From assembly GCA_017405375.1 (NCBI GenBank), contig JAFRAO010000022.1:28929-92928 (forward strand): DNA of 64,000 nucleotides, in the 5' to 3' direction. Source of the DNA: a bacterium (GTDB taxonomy: Bacteria; Cyanobacteriota; Vampirovibrionia; Gastranaerophilales; Gastranaerophilaceae). Below the pieces are notes generated by a model. The model did not search any database, was not told where the DNA came from, and was given only the letters and a program-made list of their open reading frames with translations. Each line of letters starts with the position of its first letter. Position 1 is the first letter of the stretch. Both the position numbers and the translations under genes were made by a program. Shown here piece after piece: positions 1 to 8,624 of this stretch.

Positions 1-785
1 AGTTAGTTTCCGTTTTTGGCGGACTATTAAAAGCTGTAAACGGTCATTTTTCGTTGGAAAATTTAAAAGTAGAATCTTATCTGGACAATTATCCTGTATT
101 ATTGGAGCATCGTGAAATAAAATCTGTCGGTTTGCTTGTAATGACATCTAATAAAGGTCTTGCCGGTGCTTATAATGCTAATATAATCAGAAAAACTATT
201 ACGAGAATAAAAGAATATAATGACTCGAATATTTCTGTTAAATTATTTATAGTAGGTCAAAAAGGTATATCAGGGCTTAAGAATAAAATTAGTGATTATG
301 ATTGTGAAATAGTTAAAAAGTATTTGTCTGTTGCAAATGATGTAAATATTTCGGGTGTAAAAATCATAGCAGAAGATATTGCCGAAAAATTTGTAAAAAA
401 AGATATAGATAAAATTGAAATTATTACTACAAGATTTAAGAATATGATGTCATATTCAATACAGGATTGGGAAATTTTGCCATTGAGTGAAGAAATGACA
501 AAGAAAGAATCCGTTGCAAAAATTGATGCTTTAATGTTATTTGAACCGAATATTTACGGAATATTGCAAAGACTTGTTCCAATGTATATAACAAATATAA
601 TATATCAGGCGTTATTAGAGGCACAAGCAAGTGAATTAGCATCAAGAATGACAGCTATGTCAGCAGCATCGAACAATGCGGACGAAATGATAAGACTGTT
701 GTCTATTGATTATAATAAAGCAAGACAATGGGCTATTACGCAAGAACTTGTAGAAATAGTTTCAGGTGCTAATGCTTTGAAATAA
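1..785 (+). CDS. atpG: ATP synthase F1 gamma subunit (5' end outside window)
   Basis: This is the central rotor shaft of F1Fo ATP synthase, in the cytoplasm. The frame is open from base 3 to the stop at 783-785, so the N-terminal helix lies upstream of the window; the TTG at 54 is internal, not a start. The family motif around SNKGLAGAYN (the usual SDRGLCGGYN) is present. The C-terminus carries the most conserved gamma segment, with ASRMTAMSAASNNA, YNKARQ and ITQELVEIVSGA. The other atp genes should lie immediately upstream. It converges with the asparaginase gene across 63 bp in which I see no clear terminator. The identity is secure. Confidence 0.95.
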   Translation, partial: LVSVFGGLLKAVNGHFSLENLKVESYLDNYPVLLEHREIKSVGLLVMTSNKGLAGAYNANIIRKTITRIKEYNDSNISVKLFIVGQKGISGLKNKISDYDCEIVKKYLSVANDVNISGVKIIAEDIAEKFVKKDIDKIEIITTRFKNMMSYSIQDWEILPLSEEMTKKESVAKIDALMLFEPNIYGILQRLVPMYITNIIYQALLEAQASELASRMTAMSAASNNADEMIRLLSIDYNKARQWAITQELVEIVSGANALK

Positions 786-848
786 CAATTTCAGAGAATC
801 CATTTTCTTTTATAAGAGATTTATAACTGGGTATGCATTTAACTAATT

Positions 849-1814
849 TTATTCAAACCCTACAAACTTAATTTTTCCTACAATTTCATCATGTAATGTT
901 TTGATGTCATCATCAAAATCTATATCTGCCCATTTAAGTCGTTTTAGAATACTTAAAATAGTTATCTCTCTTGCTTTCATGTCGCAATCAAGAATTTTTA
1001 CGACAAATCCTTCTTTTTTTTCAAGGTTTATAACAACGCAAAGGCCGCCTGCACCTACTTTTGCAATTAAATTGTCTGAATTTTGCATGATTTTAGTATC
1101 AGTTCTGCTTTCTCCGCCGATTATATATGGATAATTTCTGTAAGCATTTGCTATTTTTACATATTTTTCATCAGTAAATAAATTGATATAACCTTTTAGA
1201 ATATTTTCTAATGGCATTGAATGAATCGGCACTCCGCAGCCGTCTTTTGTTATAGGATAGTTTCTGTTTCCTATTTCGCACAATTCGTATATTTTACGTT
1301 TTATCTCTTGTTGAAGCGGGTGATTCATTTCATCATAAGTTTCAATATCCCAATTATTTTTTTTGCATAAGGCTAACATCATTATATGTTTTCCGACACA
1401 ATTATTATGAAAAATACTTTCTTTTTGGTTTGATAACAATAGTTTGTCTTGTTCTGACCTTGAAATCGGCTTATGAAATCCGCATTTTAATTTGCTCTTA
1501 TCTATTCCAATTTTATTCAACAATTTTTTTGCTAATTCGACATGGCAAGGTTCTCCGGCATGCGAAGCGCAACAAATTGCAGTTTCTTCTTCTGTAAAAT
1601 CTAAATTATAATCAATAATCAATGATGCTTGTAAAGGTTTTGCGCATGAACGCAAATAAAACGGGTAATCATAAGGTTCGCCTACTTTAAATTTTGTTCC
1701 TACAACAAAACCATAATGTTCCTGCTCAATCAAATAATTTAACGATTGATTATTGACAAAACCGCCTCTAAAATATTGAACTAAAGTTTTTGGGGTGTAT
1801 TTATTTTGAAGCAT
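849..1814 (-). CDS. Asparaginase II family enzyme (Rhizobium AnsA-like)
   Basis: A predicted amidohydrolase of the asparaginase-II family (the thermolabile Rhizobium etli type, unrelated to E. coli AnsA/AnsB) that would hydrolyse L-asparagine to aspartate and ammonia. Length (321 residues) is near the family norm. Visible family signatures are RSCAKPLQA near the N-terminus, CCASHAGEP, the NNCVGKH block (NCSGKH in most members) and KDGCGVPIHSMPL. The Ser to Val change in NCSGKH is worth noting, because that segment is usually strongly conserved. There is no signal peptide, so it is cytoplasmic. Its start overlaps the end of the upstream minus-strand gene by 14 bp, so the two are probably cotranscribed and translationally coupled. 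Confidence 0.82.
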   Translation of the reverse strand: MLQNKYTPKTLVQYFRGGFVNNQSLNYLIEQEHYGFVVGTKFKVGEPYDYPFYLRSCAKPLQASLIIDYNLDFTEEETAICCASHAGEPCHVELAKKLLNKIGIDKSKLKCGFHKPISRSEQDKLLLSNQKESIFHNNCVGKHIMMLALCKKNNWDIETYDEMNHPLQQEIKRKIYELCEIGNRNYPITKDGCGVPIHSMPLENILKGYINLFTDEKYVKIANAYRNYPYIIGGESRTDTKIMQNSDNLIAKVGAGGLCVVINLEKKEGFVVKILDCDMKAREITILSILKRLKWADIDFDDDIKTLHDEIVGKIKFVGFE

Positions 1815-2553
1815 TTTTCTTGAATATTGCTAACAACTTAGTAAGTTGGGCTTTTAGTTTTACATTTTGTTCTTTTAATTGTTGAATGGTTTGTTTATAT
1901 GTATTAATATCATCTTGTTCTACACTATTTGGAACAATAGACGAATCCATGATAAAGCGTTTATTCGATTCTTCTCGAATAAACACTAATGAATTAACAT
2001 CTTTTTCTGTGATATAACCTAAATCAACCATGACCTGAGCAATTTTTATTTTTTGACCCTGAGCTGTCAATTCTTTTTGTCTGATTAAAATCATTTCCAG
2101 TTGGTCAACATTAATTTTTCCGGCACGTTTGAAGTATTCACCCGTTCTGAATAAATCCGCGATAAAACCTGCCATAGCAACAATTTTTGTTGGTACAGGA
2201 GTTTTTATAAAATCAGCATTCAACGCTGTCATAAAGTATGTGCAGGTTTCTTTTATTGTCCAAAAGTTATTTAAAGCTATTTCAATGATAGACATTTGTT
2301 TGTCTAAACATTCTAAGAAATTGTAAATATTGGCATCAAAACCTTTAACTCTTTCTTCAAGTTCAGTTTTGCCGACAAAAGATAATTTTGGTTCATACAA
2401 ATAAACAAAAGGATCTGAATCCGAACCCATTATAAATTCATCAGAAAGAGTTTTTTTCAAATCTTTGTACAGGTGTAACAATATAACTTGCTTTACGCTT
2501 AAAGGAAAACAAGTAACTTTTGCTATAAAATTATTAAGTACGTTGTTATTCAA
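1801..2553 (-). CDS. Unknown helical protein with MshEN-like segment and C-terminal coiled coil
   Basis: I do not recognise a named family. I chose the TTG at 2553 because an AGGAG (2558-2562) sits just upstream and a good promoter precedes it; the frame itself is open further, to 2613. The product is about 250 residues. The segment with ILIRQKELTAQG followed by AQVMVDLGYITEKDV resembles the short helical module (MshEN / GspE N-terminal type) in which a line of LxxALxxQ precedes G-x-LGEILVELGYI. The last 40 residues form a heptad-rich coiled coil (QQLKEQNVKLKAQLTKLL). It is followed by the asparaginase gene with a 14 bp overlap and is divergent from the flagellar genes, so a link to motility is possible but unproven. 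Confidence 0.6.
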   Translation of the reverse strand: MNNNVLNNFIAKVTCFPLSVKQVILLHLYKDLKKTLSDEFIMGSDSDPFVYLYEPKLSFVGKTELEERVKGFDANIYNFLECLDKQMSIIEIALNNFWTIKETCTYFMTALNADFIKTPVPTKIVAMAGFIADLFRTGEYFKRAGKINVDQLEMILIRQKELTAQGQKIKIAQVMVDLGYITEKDVNSLVFIREESNKRFIMDSSIVPNSVEQDDINTYKQTIQQLKEQNVKLKAQLTKLLAIFKKNASK

Positions 2554-2584
2554 AATACTCCTCACTGTGTATATATTTTTTATC

Positions 2585-2613
2585 ATTATACTATATAATA
2601 GTGATAAAATCAA
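2585..2613 (-). promoter_or_regulatory. Sigma-70-type promoter for the 1801-2553 gene
   Basis: On the minus strand, TTGATT (2608-2613) is followed after exactly 17 bp by a consensus TATAAT (2585-2590). The transcript would start near 2578 and has AGGAG and a TTG start 20-30 nt downstream. Confidence 0.6.
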
Positions 2614-2646
2614 AATTGATTTAAAAATTTTAACAAAAGGATAACT

Positions 2647-3111
2647 ATGGCTTTAGATGGTTTTTCAATGGCTAACTTGGGCATGCCCAAGGATATAACT
2701 TCAGCTCAGGCTCTTGCATCAACAGAACAGCAGATGGCTGAAAATGGTGGAAAAATAGTCAATAAAATTGACAGAGCATTGAATAAGAAAATTAACAATG
2801 AAGAAGAAAAACAGCATAAAAGACAATATTTTGAAGATGGTTTTAAAGAAAAAAAAGATGATGAAGAAGATGATGAAGAAAATTCTGAAAAAGAATCTTT
2901 AGAAGAAGAAAATTTAGAACAAAAGAAAGAAAATAATTCAAAATTAAATTCAAAAGATTTGGTTGTACGCTATAATAATATAAACGATAAAATTGAATTG
3001 TATAATAAAAATACAAAAAAAACCGAAGAAACAATAAAACCAAAAGATTTTGTTGAAATGATAACTAAGTTAGATTATAATTCAGGTATATTATTGGATA
3101 AAAGTATATAG
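2647..3111 (+). CDS. FlaG-like flagellar protein with acidic linker
   Basis: A 154-residue protein with a hydrophilic N-terminal half and a very acidic/basic low-complexity stretch (about residues 50-105, runs of D/E/K). The last 50 residues fit the FlaG pattern: a strand (LVVRYNN), a turn, a second strand ending in T-K-K-T-E-E, a helix after IKPKDF (FlaG: IPPEE) and a terminal GILLD (FlaG: GLLFD). FlaG influences filament length and usually lies beside fliD and fliS; here it sits 8 bp upstream of fliS, which supports the reading. The acidic insert is unusual. The start is the ATG after AAAGGAT. Assignment rests on pattern and position only. Confidence 0.55.
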   Translation: MALDGFSMANLGMPKDITSAQALASTEQQMAENGGKIVNKIDRALNKKINNEEEKQHKRQYFEDGFKEKKDDEEDDEENSEKESLEEENLEQKKENNSKLNSKDLVVRYNNINDKIELYNKNTKKTEETIKPKDFVEMITKLDYNSGILLDKSI

Positions 3112-3119
3112 AGGTAAAG

Positions 3120-3536
3120 ATGAATCCATATTTGAAGCAATATCAAAAAAATGAGGTAGAAACCGCATCGCCGGAGAAGATTCTTATTCTGTTGTATGAT
3201 GGTGCAATACAGTTTCTAAATAAGGCGAAAATTGCTATAGAAAAAAATAATGTTCCGGAAATATATAACAATATCATGGGTTGTGAAAATATAATTACTG
3301 AATTCATTAATACTATTGATATTGAAAACGGCGGTGAATTTGCTGTAAGGTTAAAAGCATTATATCAATATTTTTATAACACTTTAGTTCAAGCAAATTT
3401 AAAAAAAGATATGGCGAAAGTAGATGAAGTTCTAAACCACTTGGTAGATTTACGTGCCACGTGGAAACAGGCTATTGCGATTGCAAATAGTCAAAAAGGT
3501 TCTGCTTCTATGGGTTCTGCTGATTACGAAGGTTAG
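3120..3536 (+). CDS. fliS: Flagellin export chaperone FliS
   Basis: A cytoplasmic four-helix chaperone that binds the C-terminus of flagellin and keeps it unpolymerised until export. The N-terminal motif is diagnostic: NPYLKQYQKNEVETASPEKIL, then LYDGAIQFLNKA. Length (138 residues) fits the family. It follows the FlaG-like gene by 8 bp and is followed 1 bp later by the FliT/FlgN-like chaperone gene, the normal flaG/fliD-fliS-fliT grouping. No flagellin or fliD is present in the window. Confidence 0.95.
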   Translation: MNPYLKQYQKNEVETASPEKILILLYDGAIQFLNKAKIAIEKNNVPEIYNNIMGCENIITEFINTIDIENGGEFAVRLKALYQYFYNTLVQANLKKDMAKVDEVLNHLVDLRATWKQAIAIANSQKGSASMGSADYEG

Positions 3537-3537
3537 T

Positions 3538-3909
3538 ATGTCTAAACAATTTGAACAATTTAAAATTTTGTATAATCAAATTCTAAAAGCATCTTTGGAA
3601 ATTAAAAATTTAATTACAGAAGAAAATTTTGACAGTATCGTTTTTAAAGAAAAGCATAAATCACAACTGATTTCTAAATGTGCTTTTTTGAAAAAACAAA
3701 TTCAATTTACGGAAGAAGAAGAAGAAATTATTGAAGAAATCAAACAAAAAATATTAGCTCAAGAAGATGAAAATTTAAATAAATTAAGTAATTTACGTGC
3801 GGATATTTTATCTGAAATAAAAAGAATTACGGCACAAGAAAAAATTGTTAATAAATACGAACAATCCGAACCTGAAAGCGGAACTATCTGCGATTATACA
3901 AGTGATTAA
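3538..3909 (+). CDS. FliT/FlgN-like flagellar chaperone
   Basis: A 123-residue, almost entirely helical and charged protein. I start it at the ATG at 3538, one base after the fliS stop, rather than at the in-frame upstream ATG at 3454 inside fliS. Helix spacing, size, a late segment of the type I-x-x-I-x-x-QEKIVNKYE, and position directly behind fliS suggest the FliT or FlgN export-chaperone fold (substrates FliD or FlgK/FlgL). Sequence conservation in these chaperones is weak, so the choice between FliT and FlgN is open. Its stop overlaps that of the convergent menG gene by 4 bp. Confidence 0.6.
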   Translation: MSKQFEQFKILYNQILKASLEIKNLITEENFDSIVFKEKHKSQLISKCAFLKKQIQFTEEEEEIIEEIKQKILAQEDENLNKLSNLRADILSEIKRITAQEKIVNKYEQSEPESGTICDYTSD

Positions 3910-4571
3910 TTGTTTATTTTTTTTTGACATAGCTGAAATGAAATTATCCCCAAAATAAAGGATTTTTCTTTTACAAGTTTTAAATTATGTCTTTCAAAAA
4001 TCGAAATTAACTCATTCTTATTGAAAAATTTTTCTTTTGAATTGATTAAGTATTTGTATGCATTGTTATTTTTATATAAAAAAGATGTTGCAAACAAAGT
4101 TATATATTTGAATATTGAATTAATTAATATATTTGATTTTCCAAAATCCAAATGAAAAAAATATCCGTCGGGTTTTAAAATTCTGAAAATTTCATCGAGT
4201 GCGAGATGATAGTTTTCAATGTTTCTTAGTCCAAAACTTATTGTAACTGCATCAAAACTATTATCTTCAAAAGGTAAATTTGTACAATCGCCTTCAACGA
4301 AAGGTATGTTTGGATATTTTTTTAAAGCAATTTCAAGCATTTTAGTAGAAAAGTCAAGTCCTGTAACATCACATTTATCATTTAATAATGAAGCAATATC
4401 ACCGGTACCGGTACATAAATCTAACACTTTTCCTTTAATATCGCCACAACTTTTTATTGCGATTTTTTTTATATATTTATGCAGTCCCAAAGAAATAATA
4501 TTATTTGTTATGTCATAAATTGATGAAATATTATCAAACATTTTTTGTATATTTTTAGGATTCTTATTCAT
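3906..4571 (-). CDS. ubiE: Demethylmenaquinone/ubiquinone C-methyltransferase (MenG/UbiE)
   Basis: A class I SAM-dependent methyltransferase that would methylate demethylmenaquinol. UbiE/MenG hallmarks are present: MFDNISSIYDITN near the start, the SAM-binding loop VLDLCTGTGDIA, the acidic LDFS at the end of strand 2, EGDCTNLPFEDNSFDAVTISF and FGLRNIENY, then RILKPDG. Length (221) is slightly below the usual 230-250. It lies alone between flagellar genes, convergent with the fliT-like gene. A degenerate TAATAT box ends 6 nt before the ATG, so the mRNA may be leaderless. No other quinone gene is in the window. Confidence 0.88.
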   Translation of the reverse strand: MNKNPKNIQKMFDNISSIYDITNNIISLGLHKYIKKIAIKSCGDIKGKVLDLCTGTGDIASLLNDKCDVTGLDFSTKMLEIALKKYPNIPFVEGDCTNLPFEDNSFDAVTISFGLRNIENYHLALDEIFRILKPDGYFFHLDFGKSNILINSIFKYITLFATSFLYKNNNAYKYLINSKEKFFNKNELISIFERHNLKLVKEKSFILGIISFQLCQKKINN

Positions 4572-4777
4572 AATTAAATATTAAGATAAATATTAATATT
4601 TGTGAATAATCATGTTGAATAAAATTGATTATTAGTAAAAATTCATTAATAAGATGCTGTGTTAAATATATGATTTTTTCATGAAATATACATTATCTGA
4701 ATGAATTTCATAAAAAGAACTAAAATTTATAGAATTATATACGATATAAAACACAGAAAGAGTGAGGTAAAGATAAT

Positions 4778-5107
4778 ATGAATGGATTTAATTTAGTGAA
4801 TTTTAATTCAAACATTTCCGGTGTAAATCAAACGCCTATGGGCTATGGCAGAATATCAAATGATGATTTTGCAGTTGAAAAAAACACCAATTTTAAACAA
4901 GTAATGGGAGATATGCTCTCAGATATAAACAATCAAATGAATAAACCTGACGATTTGTTGGTTCAAGCCGCAAGCGGTACTGGGAATGTAGATGTGCACG
5001 ATGTTATGGTGGCTATGTCGCAGGCAGAAATTACACTATCAGTCGCAACAACTGCTGTTACAAAAGTCATTCAAGCGTATGATAAAATTGCGCAGATACA
5101 GGTATAA
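4778..5107 (+). CDS. fliE: Flagellar hook-basal body adaptor FliE
   Basis: A 109-residue protein that joins the MS ring to the proximal rod. The C-terminal half is typical: DVHDVMVAMSQAEITLSVATT followed by KVIQAYDKIAQIQV. It begins the fliE-fliF-[fliG slot]-fliH-flhA run and has a GTGAGGT Shine-Dalgarno 10 bp upstream. The usual partners flgB and flgC do not precede it. The 206 bp upstream contain only AT-rich sequence; a possible TTCATA-17 bp-TAGAAT promoter is weak. Confidence 0.92.
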   Translation: MNGFNLVNFNSNISGVNQTPMGYGRISNDDFAVEKNTNFKQVMGDMLSDINNQMNKPDDLLVQAASGTGNVDVHDVMVAMSQAEITLSVATTAVTKVIQAYDKIAQIQV

Positions 5108-5159
5108 TATTGTAATGTAAATATAGTATGTAGAAAAGATTATTGGGATTTTCAAGATT

Positions 5160-6839
5160 ATGGATTTCAAAAAGATATTAGAAAATAAACCATTATTTTA
5201 CGGTATAATCGGAGGTGCAGTTCTGATTGTAGCGATAATTCTAATGATTATAATTATATCTGTCAGCAGCGGTAGTAGTGATGACAAACAGAAACTTATC
5301 AGTGAAAAACCTATTCAAGAAGATTTAGTATTGCTTACAACAGATAATTTGGGAAAAGCAATAGAAATACAAGCATTGTTGGCGAAATCAGGAATTCAGG
5401 CTTCTCGTGCACTTGATGGTACGAAATCTTCAATAATTTTGAAAAAAGGTACGTATAATCAATCTCAAAGGGATACTGCGCTTTTAGAATTAGTTAAAAG
5501 CGGTTTGATGGACCAAAATGTTGGTCTTGAAATATTTGATAAAGGTGATTTTACATCAACAAAAGATGATAAACGAATTCGTCTTGCACGTGCTATAAAT
5601 GGTGAATTAGCAAGATTAATAAGAAAAATGGACGGAATTGATAATGCATCAGTATTTATCTCTATCCCTGAGCAGACTATGTTTTCATCTATGCAAAAAC
5701 CGGTAACTGCTACCGTACAATTAACAACACAAATAAATGAAAAACTTCCGCCATTGAAAATCAAGGCTATAACAAATTTATTGCTTGGAAGTGTAAACGG
5801 ATTGACTGCAGATAATATTTCAATTACGGATACAAACGGTAATGTTTATTCAAGCATTATAGGTGTTGAAGATCAAGTTTTAGAAAAAATTGAAGAAAAT
5901 GATAAATACATGCAGCAGAAAGTAAATGCTCAATTAGACAGATTGATAGGCAAAGGTAATTTTGTAGTTACCGTAAGCACATCAATAAAGCAATCACCGG
6001 TAGAAAAAACGAGTATAATATATGACCCAAGCAGAAAAACATCAGTTTCCGAACAATCATTTGTTGAAGGTTTGGGAGATGAAACAACGGATAGCAGTCG
6101 TGGTTCAAACAAATCAAATGCTGTAAGTTTATATTTGCCAAATGGTTTAGCTACTCCTGATGGCGGAAGTTCTTCGTCAACTTCTTCTCAAAACAGAAGT
6201 TATTCCAGAAGAGCAAGTGAAACTCAATACGGAGTTACAAAAACTCAAATAAATGAATATCAAAAGCCAGGCGTTATTGAAGAAATAAGTATTGCTGTAA
6301 CAATGGAAAAAAATGCACTTCCTGCTGAAACAACATTGGAAGAGTTAAAAGAATTGATTGCAAGAGCTGCGAGTCCAAAAGTAAATCCTGAAAATGTTAC
6401 GATTGCATTGTCAGAATCAATAGAACCATACTTAGCTTCAGATAAAACGGAATCTTTACCAAAACCTGATGAGTCAGGAAATCCTTGGTGGCTTGTACTT
6501 GTTATGGTAGGTGTATTCTTGACTGCAGGATATATTGTTGTATCAGGAAAATTAAAGGCAAATCAACTTGCACAACAGCACGAAATGCAATTATTGAGAA
6601 ATAAGGCCTCTGAGCAAGATCAACAATTAAGAGAAATGAATATGAAAGCTGCAGAATTGATAGAACGTCAATCTCAATTACAACAAGGGTTGATAGAACA
6701 ACAGCAGCAAAGAGAAATGATTCCGCAGATTCAAGCTAGCGCTATTGATGAAGCTCTTGCTGCAATCAGGTCAGATGTGGATTCTTTAGATCCGAATGAA
6801 ACAGGTGAAATAATAAAAAGTTGGATAGAAAAAGCTTAG
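5160..6839 (+). CDS. fliF: Flagellar MS-ring protein FliF
   Basis: This forms the inner-membrane MS ring, the base on which the motor and export gate assemble. It has a transmembrane helix near residues 14-35 and a second near 441-462, with the periplasmic ring-building motifs between: LLTTDNLGKAIEIQALLAKSGI, then RLARAINGELARLIRKMDGI and SVFISIPEQT. A serine-rich loop near residue 335-345 fits the variable beta-collar region. The cytoplasmic tail ends in DSLDPNETGEIIKSWIEKA, which matches the FliG-binding tail of other FliF proteins and so implies that a FliG partner exists. Length (559) is normal. Confidence 0.95.
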   Translation: MDFKKILENKPLFYGIIGGAVLIVAIILMIIIISVSSGSSDDKQKLISEKPIQEDLVLLTTDNLGKAIEIQALLAKSGIQASRALDGTKSSIILKKGTYNQSQRDTALLELVKSGLMDQNVGLEIFDKGDFTSTKDDKRIRLARAINGELARLIRKMDGIDNASVFISIPEQTMFSSMQKPVTATVQLTTQINEKLPPLKIKAITNLLLGSVNGLTADNISITDTNGNVYSSIIGVEDQVLEKIEENDKYMQQKVNAQLDRLIGKGNFVVTVSTSIKQSPVEKTSIIYDPSRKTSVSEQSFVEGLGDETTDSSRGSNKSNAVSLYLPNGLATPDGGSSSSTSSQNRSYSRRASETQYGVTKTQINEYQKPGVIEEISIAVTMEKNALPAETTLEELKELIARAASPKVNPENVTIALSESIEPYLASDKTESLPKPDESGNPWWLVLVMVGVFLTAGYIVVSGKLKANQLAQQHEMQLLRNKASEQDQQLREMNMKAAELIERQSQLQQGLIEQQQQREMIPQIQASAIDEALAAIRSDVDSLDPNETGEIIKSWIEKA

Positions 6840-6882
6840 ATTAAAAAAGTTAGATTGGATAAAAAAGGTTAAAAGGTAGAAA

Positions 6883-7890
6883 ATGCCGGTAGAAGGATTT
6901 GATTATAAACAATTTGCCTCCGATTTGGCTGCACAAGCCAAAGATTTGGTACCACAAGATTTTGATGAATTTCAAAAAAATTACGTGGTAAAAACTCTGG
7001 AAAATTTTTCACTTCTTGCCGGTGAAGCAATTTATAACGATGATGCATCGGCATTTAATGCAGAGCAAGCAATTCTTTTAACTCAAATTATTGCAGAATG
7101 GTCTTTTCATAAATCGGTAGATTTAGTGAATTCCGGTATTCAGCCCGAATATTGGGACGGAATTATGCAAAAAATTGCTTTTACAATTTTTGATATAGGC
7201 AAACAAACAATTATTCAGGGAATGCCTACCGATCAGATATTGGAGTTATTAGAACACCATGTAAAGCAGGCGTATGATGGCGCGATAGAAGAATTAGCAG
7301 AACGCGGAATAATTGATGAAGAATTAAAAATTCAAGCAGAAAATCAAAATAATTTAGCAAAATTGGTAGAGGAAGTTGAAGCGCAAAAAGAACTTGAACG
7401 TCAAATGCAAGAAACAGAAAATGCTTCTGATAAAACTGAAAATAAAGCAAGTGAAAATATTGATGCATACGCAAATTCAAATAAAACAAAAGTATTCAAA
7501 TTAATATCTTTGGCAATGGTCTTGAAGACTTTGTCGAAAGATAAAGTTTCTTCGATATTAAATAAAGTAAATCCGCAAGATGCGCAAATGGTTATTCAAT
7601 ATATGCAGATGCCTGATTTAAACAATAGAGTTGATGCAAGTACGGCAATGCAATATTTAAAAGAAATAAAAATAAATTTACCTGATAAAAATTCTATGTC
7701 AAGTAATAACTTAGCTTATCGAGTTAAAAATGCATTAAAAGATTGTACAAGAGAGAAAATTGAAATAATGTTAAAGCGAGAAAGATTAAAGGTAAAAATC
7801 TTTGTAACAAGTGTTTTAGATGATGAAAAGTATGAACTTCCGCCAAAAATTGCAAACATTATTGCCCAACATATAGAAAGTAGTGTATAA
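6883..7890 (+). CDS. Unrecognised protein in the fliG position (divergent FliG candidate)
   Basis: A 335-residue protein lying exactly between fliF and fliH, where fliG normally is. The standard FliG signatures (EHPQTIA in the middle domain, the charged torque helix near the C-terminus) cannot be seen. Residues 1-150 are a helical domain, 150-200 a charged coiled-coil linker (Q/E/K rich). The segment around KTLSKDKVSSILNKVNPQDAQ resembles the helical armadillo unit of FliG (x-LPxExAAxILxxL-PxE). The C-terminus is basic helix plus a LPPKIANIIAQHIE tail. It could be a highly diverged FliG or a lineage-specific C-ring component replacing or accompanying it. The start has AAAGGT upstream. Confidence 0.5.
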   Translation: MPVEGFDYKQFASDLAAQAKDLVPQDFDEFQKNYVVKTLENFSLLAGEAIYNDDASAFNAEQAILLTQIIAEWSFHKSVDLVNSGIQPEYWDGIMQKIAFTIFDIGKQTIIQGMPTDQILELLEHHVKQAYDGAIEELAERGIIDEELKIQAENQNNLAKLVEEVEAQKELERQMQETENASDKTENKASENIDAYANSNKTKVFKLISLAMVLKTLSKDKVSSILNKVNPQDAQMVIQYMQMPDLNNRVDASTAMQYLKEIKINLPDKNSMSSNNLAYRVKNALKDCTREKIEIMLKRERLKVKIFVTSVLDDEKYELPPKIANIIAQHIESSV

Positions 7891-7901
7891 TATAATCAGT
7901 C

Positions 7902-8624
7902 ATGATTATAAAAAAACAAAACAGAAATAGAGAACCGGTTGTAAATAATGAGAATCACGAAAAAGTGATTGAATCCGTTGTGCAGCAAAATATTATTCAA
8001 AAAGAGCCGGAAGAAGAGAAGATAGATATATTCGACTTGGACAATATAGATTTTACTCAGCGCCAAGAGCGTCGTAGAGGTGATAGACGCAGAGGATATC
8101 GTCGTATAGATGACAGAAATTTAATTTCCAGAGCACAGGAAGAAGCTGATACAATAAAAGAAACTGCAGCAAAGGAAGGATATAAGGCAGGTTTGGCTCA
8201 AGCGGAAGAAGATATTTCAGAATTAAGAGAAAAAATATCGGATTTTATAAGTGCGAAAAAAGAAGTTTTTGAATATATTGCTCCGGATATACTGGAAATT
8301 AGTGTTGATATTGCAAGAAAAATCATTAAAAGAGAATTGGAGCAAAATCCACAAATTATTTTGGATTCAATAATTGATGTTATGAGTAACATTTCAAGAG
8401 AAGAATCTAAAATTACGATAAAATTAAATCCTTTACAAGTTGATTTGGTGAAAGAAGAATTACCAAAGTACATTTCTTCAATGGGTGTCGAAGCAAAGAT
8501 AAATATAATTGCAGATGATTTAATTGAAGAAGGCGGGTGCATTTTAAATACTAATAACGGAATAGTTGATGCATCATTGGAAACTCAGCTTGAAATTATA
8601 AAAGAAGCGTTGAAAGGAATGTAA
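7902..8624 (+). CDS. fliH: Flagellar export ATPase regulator FliH
   Basis: The stator-like protein that binds the export ATPase FliI and docks it at the C-ring and FlhA. The N-terminus has a basic patch (QERRRGDRRRGYRRI, about residues 47-61). A long helix follows, with an EEADTIKETAAKEGYKAG segment typical of the FliH coiled coil. The C-terminal domain is diagnostic: LDSIIDVMSNI and DDLIEEGGCILNT followed by GIVDASLETQLEIIKEAL. The stop overlaps the flhA start by one base (TAATG), so translation is coupled. No fliI or fliJ follows, although FliH normally precedes them. Confidence 0.9.
   Translation: MIIKKQNRNREPVVNNENHEKVIESVVQQNIIQKEPEEEKIDIFDLDNIDFTQRQERRRGDRRRGYRRIDDRNLISRAQEEADTIKETAAKEGYKAGLAQAEEDISELREKISDFISAKKEVFEYIAPDILEISVDIARKIIKRELEQNPQIILDSIIDVMSNISREESKITIKLNPLQVDLVKEELPKYISSMGVEAKINIIADDLIEEGGCILNTNNGIVDASLETQLEIIKEALKGM

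Noticed and set aside
54..785. A TTG start at 54 for a full-length 243-residue protein
   Set aside because: The frame is open to base 3 and the upstream codons continue the atpG reading; the true start lies outside the window.
3454..3909. A longer FliT-like protein starting inside fliS
   Set aside because: The ATG at 3538, just after the fliS stop, gives a protein of chaperone size; the upstream part overlaps conserved fliS codons.
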